Source: Protula sp. h YS-2021
Taxonomy: Eukaryota > Annelida > Polychaeta > Sabellida > Serpulidae
Assembly: GCA_949752745.1 (NCBI GenBank)
Contig: OX457027.1
Coordinates: 13,981,556-14,045,555 of the forward strand
DNA: 64,000 nt
Direction of reading: 5' to 3'
Numbering within the stretch: the stretch's first letter is position 1; the number at the start of each line of letters is the position of its first letter. Made by a program: the position numbers and the translations under genes. The notes under the pieces were generated by a model, which saw only the letters and a program-made list of their open reading frames with translations, was not told where the DNA came from and searched no databases. Below are positions 44,111-55,649 of the stretch, piece after piece.

Positions 44111-44999
44111 AATAACAAGCCGCTGCTTAGGCTATTGTAGATATGAGGTCATCCATAATAGAGCCTTACGGTAACACCTAAGTGAAGCTGATTTCCGATG
44201 TGGTAGAGATGTCAGTGTGTGTGGTTTCAAACAAAATGAGATGCTGTCAAAGAGATGCTAAAAAGGTCTTTACTTTGGACATTTGAAGCATATATATATA
44301 TATAACAAGACAGAAAATGATTTCCAAACATATTTCTAATGCAGGTGACATGTCACCTTTGAACGATTCATACCCTACTTATTTAACACATAATAATGGC
44401 ATTCGTCAAGTGTATGAAATGGAATTGCTAGATTATATGAGTGGATTATAGTAGAAATACAAAAGAAAAAAAGCTGCGTCAAACTATCCTTCAGGTTTAT
44501 CTTTTTTATTGATTTATTCTTTAGAGTTCACAGACAGACATATTGGAATAGCACTGTAACTACACTTAAATCTATTACTGTAACTACCACTACAACTATT
44601 TCTGCAACTACTCCCTGAAGTCTTGCCACTATTACCGCTTAACACAACAGCAACAGCAGCAATAATAATAATAGTAATGACAATGATAATTACAATAATG
44701 AAGCTGGCGAGAATGATGATCTAACCAATAAGACAATCGCAATTAGTATTTTAGCATTTTAGTATTAGCACGGCTTTTTTAACACTTGGAAAGTCTTCGA
44801 CTTGCATAGAGTATATACAGGTTGTACTAGACTATTAGACTTTTTTTCTCTTTACTGGTCAGTCATTTTGTCTTTTACTACTATTTCTGTGACCATACGC
44901 ACCCTTTGAACCGCATATATGTAGCAATTGATCTGCAACTCGCTTTTTGTTTTCGCCTTTAGAAACAAAAACAGTAATTTTTATCAAAAATGCAACGTA
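44111..44999. other. AT-rich spacer
   Basis: No coding frame or RNA gene recognised. Contains a short TA run near 44291 and AATAAT repeats near 44660. Confidence 0.5.
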
Positions 45000-45780
45000 A
45001 TCTGAGTTACGCCACATAGAATCTACGTGTTTCAGAACACCCGGCCGCGAGGTAGTCCCGTGAAATAACGATCCTGTCTCGCATCGAGGGCGACGCCCGA
45101 GCTGTGAGACAAAGTTCTTATTTCTCAGTCGAGCCGAACGGGAGGATGTTTTGATACTTAATGCGTACTGAACTCGAAATGATGAGCATATTCAAATTTT
45201 ATTTTGTGTGTGGGAAGGAAGGAGGGGGAGGAGGTTGTACTGGAATTTGAATTAGTGCAATGTACACTGTGTTGCCAGTTTTTTTACCCAAAAGGGACTA
45301 AATGTGTAGATTTTGAAAAACCTTGTGTCATAAAGAACAAAAATGTCTTCCTTAAAATGTATGAATTAATGTGTTTCTCTGGAATTTCGATGCATAGGAA
45401 TCAGGCATACCTTTTATAATTTAGCGTGCAAAGGTAAGACGTCTTGTGATAAATGTTAGAGTATAGCTCTTTACTTTTATGTTTTTTAAGTTCTCTAAAA
45501 GCAAAAAAGAAAGATATCATGAATAATAATAACAATGATAATAATAATGATACCTTTAGCATAGCTCTCATTCTTTCGGATCTATAGGTTGGGATAGTTC
45601 AGAAATGGTCATTCCAAGCATGATTCTGCATGAGCTCCGATGCCAAGCAGACGCTGGTAGTGGGACTCAAAACTGAAATTGATTTCTTCCCATTGGTATG
45701 CCTATCCCGACAGAATTTCTTTTCTATACTTCTATACCTTATTTATAAAACAAAAAAAAGAGAAAAGCTTGCAGTTTTAG
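45000..45780. other. Non-coding block shared with 2831-3660, with strong hairpin
   Basis: Contains CCTGTCTCGCATCGAGGGCG ... CCCGAGCTGTGAGACA (about 45073-45113), able to fold with a GGGC/GCCC tip and TGTCTC/GAGACA base. Conserved between segments although no ORF spans it. Confidence 0.55.
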
Positions 45781-46243
45781 GTGTGACACAAAATGCTCTT
45801 TGTTTTGTGACCTGAGAAGGACGTCACAACAATGTCAGATGGGGACTTTTAAATGTGCTTGGAGCCTGTTGTTATAAAATCGCAACAAAAATTACGCCAT
45901 AGATATTAAGGATTCACCTTTTTGTTACAATAGTAAAACAACCTTTATATCAATCTGTTTCTTAGTTTGCGTATATATTTAAGAATTTGGTGTAGATACG
46001 AATATCCCTGGTGCATAAAAGAAAAAGGTTAACTTGTCATTACCAAGCCCGCCCATCCATCCCCTGCCCCCTAACCACCATCGCTACTGATGACATCCTA
46101 ACACCTTTTCGTTTATGTGTTTTAAATGAAACTGTACCGAAACACGATAATCAGTTGCACAATTGCAATTTCATTTATTTCAGTGGCGGGTGGGTTGATA
46201 TTGTTCAGTTGAGTGGAACAGCGGTCAGATCTGTGAAATATCG
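45781..46243. other. Spacer matching 3661-4139
   Basis: No gene seen. Confidence 0.5.
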
Positions 46244-46615
46244 CACTGTTGTTCCACCCTGGTGAGCAATGTTGTTCCACCCTGATGAGCACTGTTGTTC
46301 CACCCTGGTGATCACTATTGTTCCGCCCTGGTGAGCACTGTTGTTCCACCGTGGAATCACTATTGTTCCACCCTGGTAAGCAGTGTTGTTCCACCTGGTC
46401 AGCAATGTTGTTCAAACCTAGTGAGCACTGTTGTTCCTCCCTGGTGAGCATTAATGTTACAACCTGGTGAGCACTATTGTTCTACCCTCATGAGCACTGT
46501 TGTTCCAACCTGGTGAACACTGCTGTTCCAGCCTTGTGAGAACTGTCGTTCCATCCTGGTGAACACTGTTGTTCCACCCTGATGAGCACTGTTGTTCCAC
46601 CCTGGTGAGCAATAA
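46244..46615. repeat. 23-bp minisatellite TGTTGTTCCACCCTGGTGAGCAC (copy B)
   Basis: About 16 units; orthologous to 4140-4800, which has more. Confidence 0.95.
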
Positions 46616-48397
46616 TAATACGCCGATCCGCAAGTTATCACCAGTTGGAGAGCATTTAAAATTCACAGAATTATTGTCTGTGAACACTGCAGTAGGAAAT
46701 TACACTTAATGAGTATCGTATATAAAGACAATATTTCATTCGCCAAACAACACTTAAAAGCATGTTCTGTATTATCATATATAACAGTTGATATTTTTTG
46801 TAAAGGAACACGAGCAAAAGCTATATTTTAAAGCACAGAAGGTTAGCTTTGAATGCATAGGGCAAAAAAATAAAAGCACCAATTTTAGCTTAGATGATTT
46901 GCGTGAGAAAAAAGTTAGATTTTGAAATATATTGCTTTGTTCTAAATAGTTTTCAAGCAACAGCAAATTCGATATTTTCAAGAACAATTCGATCTTTGAG
47001 TGTGGTTCTGTGCTCCACAAATCGATGGCCTATTTTGTAAAACATTACATTAAGAGTTTAATATTTTTCAGAAACCAAAAGTTAAGCATTTTTTCCACGT
47101 GACGGCCATACCGCTGCATTCAAGTATGCAAACTTGCATGTATTTTATTTTTGCTATAGGAAACTGGTAAGAAGGGAATATATCATATTGTTTTTATTAA
47201 ACCCAGAATAATTCAGAAAAGATTTTACTATATTTTTTCATGTGATGTTTTTTATTGGTAGGAACGCGTGGCATTACCTCTGCAAAAACGATTGTTAGTT
47301 ATTACTTTAAAATATTTTTAAAGAATACTTGTTTCTCATGTGATTTTTTGTTGTTTTATAGGTGCACTCCTTTTGGTGACTTCATTTTGACTTTTGTTTT
47401 TCCTTCTTCATTTTAATTTCAGTGTATTCTTATCTGCTTGAATATTGTGTTGTTGTGGGGCATATACTGTTACAGGTGAAGGGTTAGTGGGTTTAAACCC
47501 AGGCGTACTGCAAGACTAACGCAGGAGTAGGAGTCTATATTATGCAGTATTATACTGTGCGTGTTTCACGGGCATTCTGTAATTACTGTCATTATTTATG
47601 GCCACTTCTCGATATCAGAACAATAAGTACTAAAACAGACGCCTGAACATTTTAGTTGCAAATCAAATATTTCACCAATCTAAGTGTAGTTTGTTTTATC
47701 TTCAAACCCTTAAATGCTACAGAATATCAACTGAAATTTTGTTTGTGCTTTCCCTCTTAATATTAAGTAGCAATTAATCTAAACTCTAATCTCTTTATAA
47801 CTGATCATATTCAATTATAAACCTATTGAAACTTTGGAGTAATGCGTTAACTAGCTCTGTTTGATGGCATAGCGGGATTGCATGCAGCAATTGCGCCATC
47901 ACGCCCAAATAATGTGTGATAGGAAAGCTTTCGAACCCTGTATAAAAATTGTATGTGTTTAAGTAAGTAATGCTGTGAAACTGCTCAGAGATCAATCGTA
48001 TTGTCACTATTTTCGGAGCATTCTGATTTCAGAACAATTCTAAAAATGTGTAACAAGTTTTACCGCATCTCATAACAATAGCATGAGAATGGCAGTATAT
48101 CAGTGTTATAAAGCTTATGGCTGTTATGGAATAAAGGCAAAAGCAAGCGATAACCCACCCATGTACTAATGGGACCGACCTCAACAGTTCCTAATTTCGT
48201 TATAGAGACATGTTATAACCATTGCTAAACGTTAGAGCCAGTAGCTCTTGTTGTCCCTCCACTTCTGTAAAAAGATACGCAAAGACATACAAGATGTAAC
48301 GTTAGGGTCTGTCTGTAGGAATTTTATACCTTTCAATGGATTTGAGTGGGACAACGTTTCTAAAGTCCTCATAATCTCAAAAAAGGCATAACAAATC
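46616..48397. other. Non-coding flank matching 5668-7050
   Basis: Conserved with segment A in most parts; a 270-bp piece near 47870-48165 has no counterpart there. No gene recognised. Confidence 0.5.
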
Positions 48398-49249
48398 CAT
48401 CCATTGATTAACAACGGGCATTGCCTTTAAACGTGTGATTGAAAACACACGCCATGCTGTGCGCTCCACGAATTTTTTGTTGAGGAACTAGTGAAAAGGT
48501 GTGAATTTGCCTTTTGTTAGGTTATTTAACTAACAAAAACTATTTTATCATTCTGTGGAAGCTGAATAAATTTGATTCGAGCCAAAAGCAAAATCCAGTA
48601 CTTGTAACTTCGGTCTTGCAGAAATTGATTTCACACGTAGCTGTGACATTCGTGTGCCTCTTTTTCTCCACCTGAAGCGGCAAGATGGAATAAAACACTG
48701 ACTGGTTCTAGCACACATCGTCAGGAGTTGCTTTGAGTCTTCAGAGTCCGCATTGCCTGCCTACACTCCAAGATTTATTCAGCTGACCGTGCCATAGCAG
48801 GAATGGCCAGTTTTTCTTAAGCTAGCACTCCAAAAAGGACATTTTCTATCTTACACGAGCAAGTTATGCATCATAGAACTTTGTCCCGGAGAAAGAAGTC
48901 CATTTTGAGGCATTTTAGGGCTTGTGGCACCCTTGAGACCACATTCTCGTCTATGGACCTCGAAACAGACATCTTCCAAACATAGGTCCCTTTATGGGTA
49001 CCATGACCCGTCCACCTAGTCTTACGCTGATTACCACCGGCGAAATAGTGGGAACTCAGCCCCATGGCACCGCATGGGATCATGGGTTCAGGGATCATGA
49101 GACTTATGGGAACATGGGGCTATGGGATTCATGGAAACGTGGGTCCGTAAGGGGTCATGTTCAAAAATTCTAGTTTTTCGCCAAGACTCATCTTAATTGC
49201 TAACGTTTTCACATTTTAAGATGATTAAATCACACTGCAAACATTTATC

Positions 49250-50575
49250 TCGAAAAAAAAACAATGCACCGCAGAAGAGAAAGTGACCATCAAGTACACG
49301 GCCTCGGGGTCTATCTTTACGTCCACCCCAGGTCAACTTAGCATCCCTGCGGCCGAGGAACTGTTCCCCTTATTGGGACCGTCAGTTCTGCTTCTACCGC
49401 AAGTGACTCAATGAACTTATCTACTATGCTGTCCTTACATGCACAACTCCAACACCAGATCCGATAGTTGCAAAATACACTTAGGAGCAAGAGACAAAAC
49501 ATGTCCCCCGCCGGAAACCTAGTCTAAGCATCCAGCTCCTGTGAACCCTCCGTGTTGGGGCCAGGGTACACCGCGAAATAGAGGCTGTTAGTGAAGAGGA
49601 CTCATCAGGCCTTCCACCGTCTGGACATGTGTCCAACTTAGCAGTGGAAGAAGACGACTAGCTCCTACAGGTACATACCTCTCCTCTCGCTTCTATCCCT
49701 TCCTACAGGAAATGCGAAATCTATACGCCATCGGGGGAATTAGTCACCCAATAGTTCACCAACGTACCGCAGCAAGTGGAATAAGAGTCGGGGGAAGAGG
49801 AGTAGCGGCAGACGAGGCCGGGGAAGAAACCGAGGAGTCCCCAGCACCGGCACACTTCCGGCTACCCCCGCAAGAGATGGACTATATACGCTCCCCAGTG
49901 CGTGGTCAATGTATATGGCAAGATCCGGCAGCAGCGGATCAACCAATCAGGACCCCTCATTCTTGATCTCGCATCATCCGGGGAAGAAGGAACCCACTCC
50001 GTGACGTCATCATCCATAACTCCAGCGGACGTTCCTTTTAGAGACGCAATACAGGAGATAGCTCGCCTCGCTAAAGTTACCTGTGGCATTCCTTCTCTGA
50101 AAAGTGATGAACTGCCTGAGGACAGCACGTTATCACGGTTTCACGCCTCGAAACACTGCGCGTTATCGCACATCTGACGACCAGATCCCGTTGCGGATGC
50201 CAACAGACTCAGACATTCCACTAGTACAGAAGGACGTCAGGACCATTGAGTCCTCTGCCTGCCAAGTGCTTAATATTATGGCATTCCAAGACCATACTCT
50301 TAAAGCCCTAAGTGCAAGATGGGAGAATTCACGCCTCAGCGAACGGATGTCCTCCAAACTGTTGGCATGCCTTCCCTCGCAAACCCACGATGTCGTGAAG
50401 CTCTCAACCTTCCTGATGACCTCTATGGTATTCTTGACACGAGATGCTTTCCTCCAGCCAGCACTGCTGGTCCAGTGTCAACGGGTTAAGGGACCTATGT
50501 CACAATCTCATCCTGGGCGAGAAAGAACTATTTGTCCCAGCAGAGGTTGAAAGGGTGAACTAGGAAAGTCGATCA
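49250..50575 (+). pseudogene. Degenerate gag-like/linker region of DIRS copy B
   Basis: Matches 10055-11055 of copy A plus the extra 49640-49950. Several short overlapping frames in both directions; none is intact. Confidence 0.6.
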
Positions 50576-51059
50576 ATATTCCAAGTGTTACAAAGAATAA
50601 CCCAGCTGAAACCATCAACTCTGTTACTGATAGTCCCGTGGTTCCCAGAAGCCCCGCGGTTCACTCTGCTCCTTCGCTGCAAGGTAATCAAGCCCATTCC
50701 AATACCTTGCCAAACTCCTATCTCAACCCCATTGGTAACGTTTTCACCCGTCCCCACATTTGCTAAACGTGCATATGTGGTGCCTAACTCAACATTCTTA
50801 GAGAAGTAACGGACTTCTTAGACCACCTTGTTGGTGAAGGACAAGGTAGGATCCATAGAGGGTTACCTAGCTGCCATTGGTTCTAGACTTAAAGCATCCA
50901 CTGGCTATGACCCCAGGGAGGATACGGCCTTATCGCAATTAATCAGGCACTTCAAGGTAAATTCCTGTCCCTCAATCCAACGTTGAACCGTGGGGCCTGT
51001 CACTAGCAATACGATATTTAAAATGTTCAGAAATTTTCAGTGAAGAGGTCATTTCCGCA

Positions 51060-51640
51060 AAGGATGCCACGGTAAGATTTACGTTGTTGTTAGCCCTGGC
51101 GTACGGCAAACGGAGAAGCGAAATTAATTCATGCACTAGATAGAGAAGTGAGAAAAGAAAACGATGAGTGGAACAATGTTTTCTTTAACCCAAGAGCTGG
51201 CTTTATGGGGAAGACCCATATTGTCACCCAGAGCTTGGGCACCTTTGAACATATAACGCTCTCGGCCCTGAAAGAGGAGCAAGTGACCGAAGGTCGGGTC
51301 TCTCTGTGCCCGGTCAGCGCACTATGCCAATATCTTTCGATTTCGAAGATATACCATTCAGAAAGTAAAAAAGCCCTCATTATTTCCTTCATGCCAAAAT
51401 TCTAGCAGGACCTTTCTAAACAAATGATCTCAAATTACATCAAACAGATCCTTTTGGCGGCCTATGAGCGCGCGCAGACCGATACGGGACTCCAAAACGA
51501 ATGCAGGTTGAGACCCATCATGCCCATCAAATCGCAAACTAACTCAGAGCTCTCCGTAATGTTTCTGTATCAGATATACTTAAAACAGGCTGTTGGTCTC
51601 TCCCAATTCATTTGTAAAGTACTATCTTAAAGAGTTCTTG
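51060..51640 (+). pseudogene. Tyrosine recombinase remnant of DIRS copy B
   Basis: Fragments FMGKTHIVTQSLGTFEHITL, EGRVSLCPVSALCQYL, and out of frame the region around ALRNVSVSDI and the catalytic Tyr. Counterpart of 13350-13910. Confidence 0.75.
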
Positions 51641-52919
51641 TAAAATGAACTTACATGCCTTTACTCTTTAGGCCCCTTCATAGCGGCAGAAACTACCATT
51701 ACGGATCCACATGATTCCAGGCAACCCGCCCCAAGCTGAAAGGCAAAGGCAAGCAGAAACAGGCATTCGTTCAGGGACATAGCAATGGATACAAGGGCAA
51801 TAAGTAGCGACACGTCGAGGCCTTACCTCCCTCTCCTGAGTACCACAGCGCAAGTGTTTTTCATCACCACTGCACTATTTTAAATTGTATGAGCGATATT
51901 TAAATTTTTGAGGAACTTTATCATTTAAATATCATTTTACATTCAAGAAGGGTCACCACGGACCTAATAGCTCGCTTCCTGCTGTCCTCCACTCTTTTCG
52001 GGCCACAAGGCCAGAAAAAGGTTGCATACACGGCACCCCCTGTTCCAGTAGTCCCGTACCAACGTCAGCAGCAAGAAGACCGGTCCATGGTGACCATACT
52101 CACCGCGCCAATGAGCCCATAATTGCCACAAGATGCGGGTAAGCACATTGGGGTGAAACTTTTTCACCATTTTAGGTTAAAATTCAATCAGTATTAGAAT
52201 TTAAAAGAGTTTCTAGTTGTATTTTGTAGATTTTGCGGGGAAAATCTGCAGCTTTACTTTGTGTTCTGATCTTGAACCGGGTAATTGAGTTTTATTAATT
52301 ACCTCAATTTTGGCCTCAGAATAGAATGTCATTTGATATTGTGAATACGGCTGCTCGATTCCAAGCAGTGTCAAGTTTATTTCACGTAAATCACAGGAAT
52401 TTACAATCGTATGGTCAAATATCGATGTTTGAGTTATTATTTGATACTCTCGATGTTAAGTGCTTGAGGTCGGGACCCATCCAGTGGACGGAAGGAGGGG
52501 GAGTGCGAATATCACTCATAGACTATCGAACTATCAATTACGTGCATCAGACCCCGGCATGCTGATCCTATGTAACTTATCTTACCAAGATCTGTGGTGG
52601 GATTAGGATTGTTCCCCCAACCCAAGTTTATGGAAACATTAAAAGATGTTGAACGTAGTTTGGCATTTTATTTAGACTTCAACCTCAGTTCAATTTAACA
52701 TCTTTTTGATGAGTTTTTATGTACCTAGCGTAATTTGGAACATTTTTTGTGGATGCAGTTCAGAATGGCAGGCTCCCCTGCTCAGGACTTCAGTTCAATC
52801 TAAAAGTCGAGATAAGCAAATTCAAAGCATTTTTGGGAAGTAAACTTAAGATTTATTTCGTAAAACGAAGTTTTACGAGTAAAAGCGCAATTCGCGTTCT
52901 CAACTTTTAGCCTACTGTC

Positions 52920-53009
52920 CCATCCATCCATCCATCCATCCATCCATCCATCCATCCATCCATCCATCCATCCATCCATCCATCCATCCATCCATCCATC
53001 CATCCATCC
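52920..53009. repeat. (CATC)n microsatellite
   Basis: About 22 CATC units inside the DIRS copy B near its right end. Copy A has only CTATCCATCCC here. Confidence 0.98.
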
Positions 53010-53027
53010 CATAACTAGCTTTGTAGA

Positions 53028-53140
53028 GTTTTACACCCACCGAGTGGGGCCTAAAAGGAATGCCCGTTGTCAATCAATGACGAAACACCAGAGGATTCCC
53101 TCTTTCGATTGCTCTATGGATGGATGGCGGGATATGCTAC
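53028..53140 (-). repeat. Right inverted terminal repeat of DIRS copy B
   Basis: Matches 17754-17876 in copy A; the shortened left partner is 48398-48446. Confidence 0.85.
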
Positions 53141-53240
53141 AAAATTATTTGTTTTTATTCTGCGTGAAAGGTTTAAACCGGAAGGGAACCCATTAAAAAG
53201 TGGAGAACACGAATTAGTATAACGTAATTTATAACATGGT

Positions 53241-53246
<6 letters not shown>

Positions 53247-53329
<83 letters not shown>
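53247..53329. repeat. (TA)n microsatellite
   Basis: About 41 TA units. Segment A has a different tract at about 18971-18983. Confidence 0.98.
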
Positions 53330-53330
<1 letters not shown>

Positions 53331-54415
53331 CCCGAACTGGGTCAAAACAACGACAAAATCCGAGAAATGTCTCAAACCAACAGACTTCTAGGAATAAGAA
53401 TTCAGGCAATGTGTTTAGAATCTGAACACTTTGTTCTTTTACCCTGTACTCGACTTACAATCTAAGAAATAAAGATCCGCTGCTCTTCAGCAGGATTCAT
53501 ATTAACAAAAACTATACAGCTATGTATTAATTAGGCAGATTTAGTAATCGGTTGCACGTGACATATTAACTTATAAAACTAAATATGTTGGTCTTATTCT
53601 GTTATTTTCATGCAAATTCTATGGAATATGAATCCCAGTAACTCCCGGTAAAAATAACATACACGAAATTGGGAAGCCCTAGGCGCAATGGTTTTGCAGA
53701 AAAGTCCGCAAAAAGTCGGTCTCTTGTTTTATATTCTAAGCTTTACATGTCTTCCAATCGACCCCACACTGGCCGAATGCCTCTCCATTTCCTGCTATCT
53801 TACAACGAATCTCGCTAACAAGTTTTCAGTAATAATGTTGTCTGCAATTAATAACAACGATTCAAACTTACTTTCAGTATTCTTAAAACTGAATCGAATT
53901 TTAAATGATTTCCGTGAGCAAGGGGTAGTCATCATTTATGCCATGTTATGCTCATGCATAGATATTGCCTAGAATCTCTCCCTCGCCACAGCACTTAGCT
54001 CACTCTTCCATATCTAACCCTAATTTGGGCTGATGCAAAGCCGTGGGATACACATTGTGTTTGATGGATACGTCTCTTGGATATATATATTGTCTCCAGT
54101 AGCAAGGGGGTGTTTTATTGTTCAGAGGAGCTTTCAAAACGGGAGCAATAAAACAGGCTTGCCAAGCACTTGAACAAGTGTGTTGTTGTTCTTTTCACGT
54201 ATTGTAAGCGGGTTTTGAGAGCTTGTCACATCTTTTACTGAATTTGATGTAATTGCTATTAAATATGACATACCGAATAGGATGAAAGGTAAGGAAACCA
54301 GACTCATACTGTGTTTGGTAAACAAGTAAGGACAAACTTATGTTCGTTTCTTGACAGTGACTTACGGAATGCGAGGGCCTTCAAATAGTCGAAAGAGAAG
54401 AGAGTTATCGTCCCG
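53330..54415. other. 3' flank of gene B, conserved with segment A
   Basis: Matches parts of 18990-20630. No gene recognised; a 94-codon plus-strand frame at 53688-53972 has no support in the A copy. Confidence 0.5.
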
Positions 54416-54419
54416 GGTT

Positions 54420-54715
54420 GTATGCATGTGTTCATATGATCCCAAAGGACGTGTGCATCTGTTCATGCAGTTCACGTATAAAGTATCCGAGAACACCTGC
54501 ATGTGCTCATGATGTCCGGGCATACAGTCTCCGATGAGGCGGGCATGTGTCCATGTAGTCAGGCCATACCACCCCAAGGACACTTGTACGTGTTCATGTA
54601 GTCCAGGCATGCAGCCCCAGACGACACGTACATGTTTTCATGTGGTCTGGACACACAGACCTTGAGTACACGTGCATATGTTCATGTAGTCTGGGCATAC
54701 GATCCCCAAGGACAC
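54420..54715. repeat. 44-bp minisatellite downstream of gene B
   Basis: Six or seven units as at 20636-20930, placed at the same distance from the stop codon. Confidence 0.88.
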
Positions 54716-54851
54716 GTTGAAAGTAGCATTGGGTGCATTAATAAAAAGTTCAGGTTCATTCATTTCAGTGTCTTTCACCTCAACTATCACAGCTCACTTT
54801 TTAGGAGTAGATATATTTTTCTTGGAAGTTTAATGTTGATAAAACCGGATG

Positions 54852-55649
54852 TTACAGTAACGAACATGTAGAAGACGTTTTCTTTGCAGTTTCCTTAGCG
54901 TTCTTTCCTCTATTTTGACCACTGTTTTGTTTGCGTGCGGTTTGGGTTTCTGGATTTGTCCACGAATTAATGCTTGTTACTGGATCTTTCCAACTGCTTG
55001 ATTCAGACTTCCCACTTTGCCCGTCTGCGGCATCCCCAATGCCCTCTTCAGGATTTTGATTGGTCGAGCCCTGACCTTCACTTTTGTCTGCAGAGTCACC
55101 TGGTGGATGTTGTTCTGCTATAGCCGGTATTTTTTCTTTCGTATTTTGATTGGCCGAGTTGTAACCTTCACCTTTCTCTGCAGGGTCATCTTGCTCAATG
55201 GGCTTCATTCTTGGCACATAGTTGATTAATTTACCAATAAGCTCGTCCATTTGTGGGCAGCTCCAACTGTTCTGAACTTCAACATCAGGTTTACAGAAAT
55301 CAATATATAGTAACTGTGTAAAAACCATGCTCATTGGTCCTTCAGGAGGCCACGTGATCTTCTCCAATAACAGCGGCACAATGGGTTTCTTCAGTGCGTC
55401 TGCCAGACTCACCTCTCGGCGGCAATTAGCGGACAGTGAGTATTTGGACGTGACACACGACAGGACAACCTTACAGCCGCGCACTCCTTTGTCTATCTTC
55501 TCGTACAGTGAGTCACCGCCACCCATCTGCATGATGTCCAACCAGCAGACGTAGCCCATTGATGTCAGTGTTTGGTACAGTTTCTTGATTTGCGGCTGTT
55601 TTCCCCATTGGTATGAAATGAATACTTCAGGACTTTCCACCTCGCTTTC
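54852..55649 (-). CDS. Gene B exon 20: TIR domain 2, short tail, CaaX box
   Basis: 798 nt, phase 0. [40 protein letters not shown] and [19 protein letters not shown] as in copy A. About two tail repeats instead of four; it still ends [12 protein letters not shown]. Confidence 0.94.
   Translation of the reverse strand, partial: ESEVESPEVFISYQWGKQPQIKKLYQTLTSMGYVCWLDIMQMGGGDSLYEKIDKGVRGCKVVLSCVTSKYSLSANCRREVSLADALKKPIVPLLLEKITWPPEGPMSMVFTQLLYIDFCKPDVEVQNSWSCPQMDELIGKLINYVPRMKPIEQDDPAEKGEGYNSANQNTKEKIPAIAEQHPPGDSADKSEGQGSTNQNPEEGIGDAADGQSGKSESSSWKDPVTSINSWTNPETQTARKQNSGQNRGKNAKETAKKTSSTCSLL

Larger units (their letters stand above)
48398..53140 (+). mobile_element. Decayed DIRS-like element, copy B (internally deleted)
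   Basis: Same element as 8548-17876 but lacking the outer part of the left inverted repeat, the gag start (about 9455-10040 of copy A), and the whole RT/RNase H part (about 11060-12850 of copy A). It has no nested LINE and so preserves the empty target site at about 52374. It keeps about 300 bp (49640-49950) that copy A lost. Confidence 0.85.

Noticed and set aside
52800..53012. Gly-Trp-Met-Asp repeat ORF
   Set aside because: (CATC)n microsatellite translation.
53173..53409. Ile-Tyr repeat ORF
   Set aside because: (TA)n microsatellite translation.
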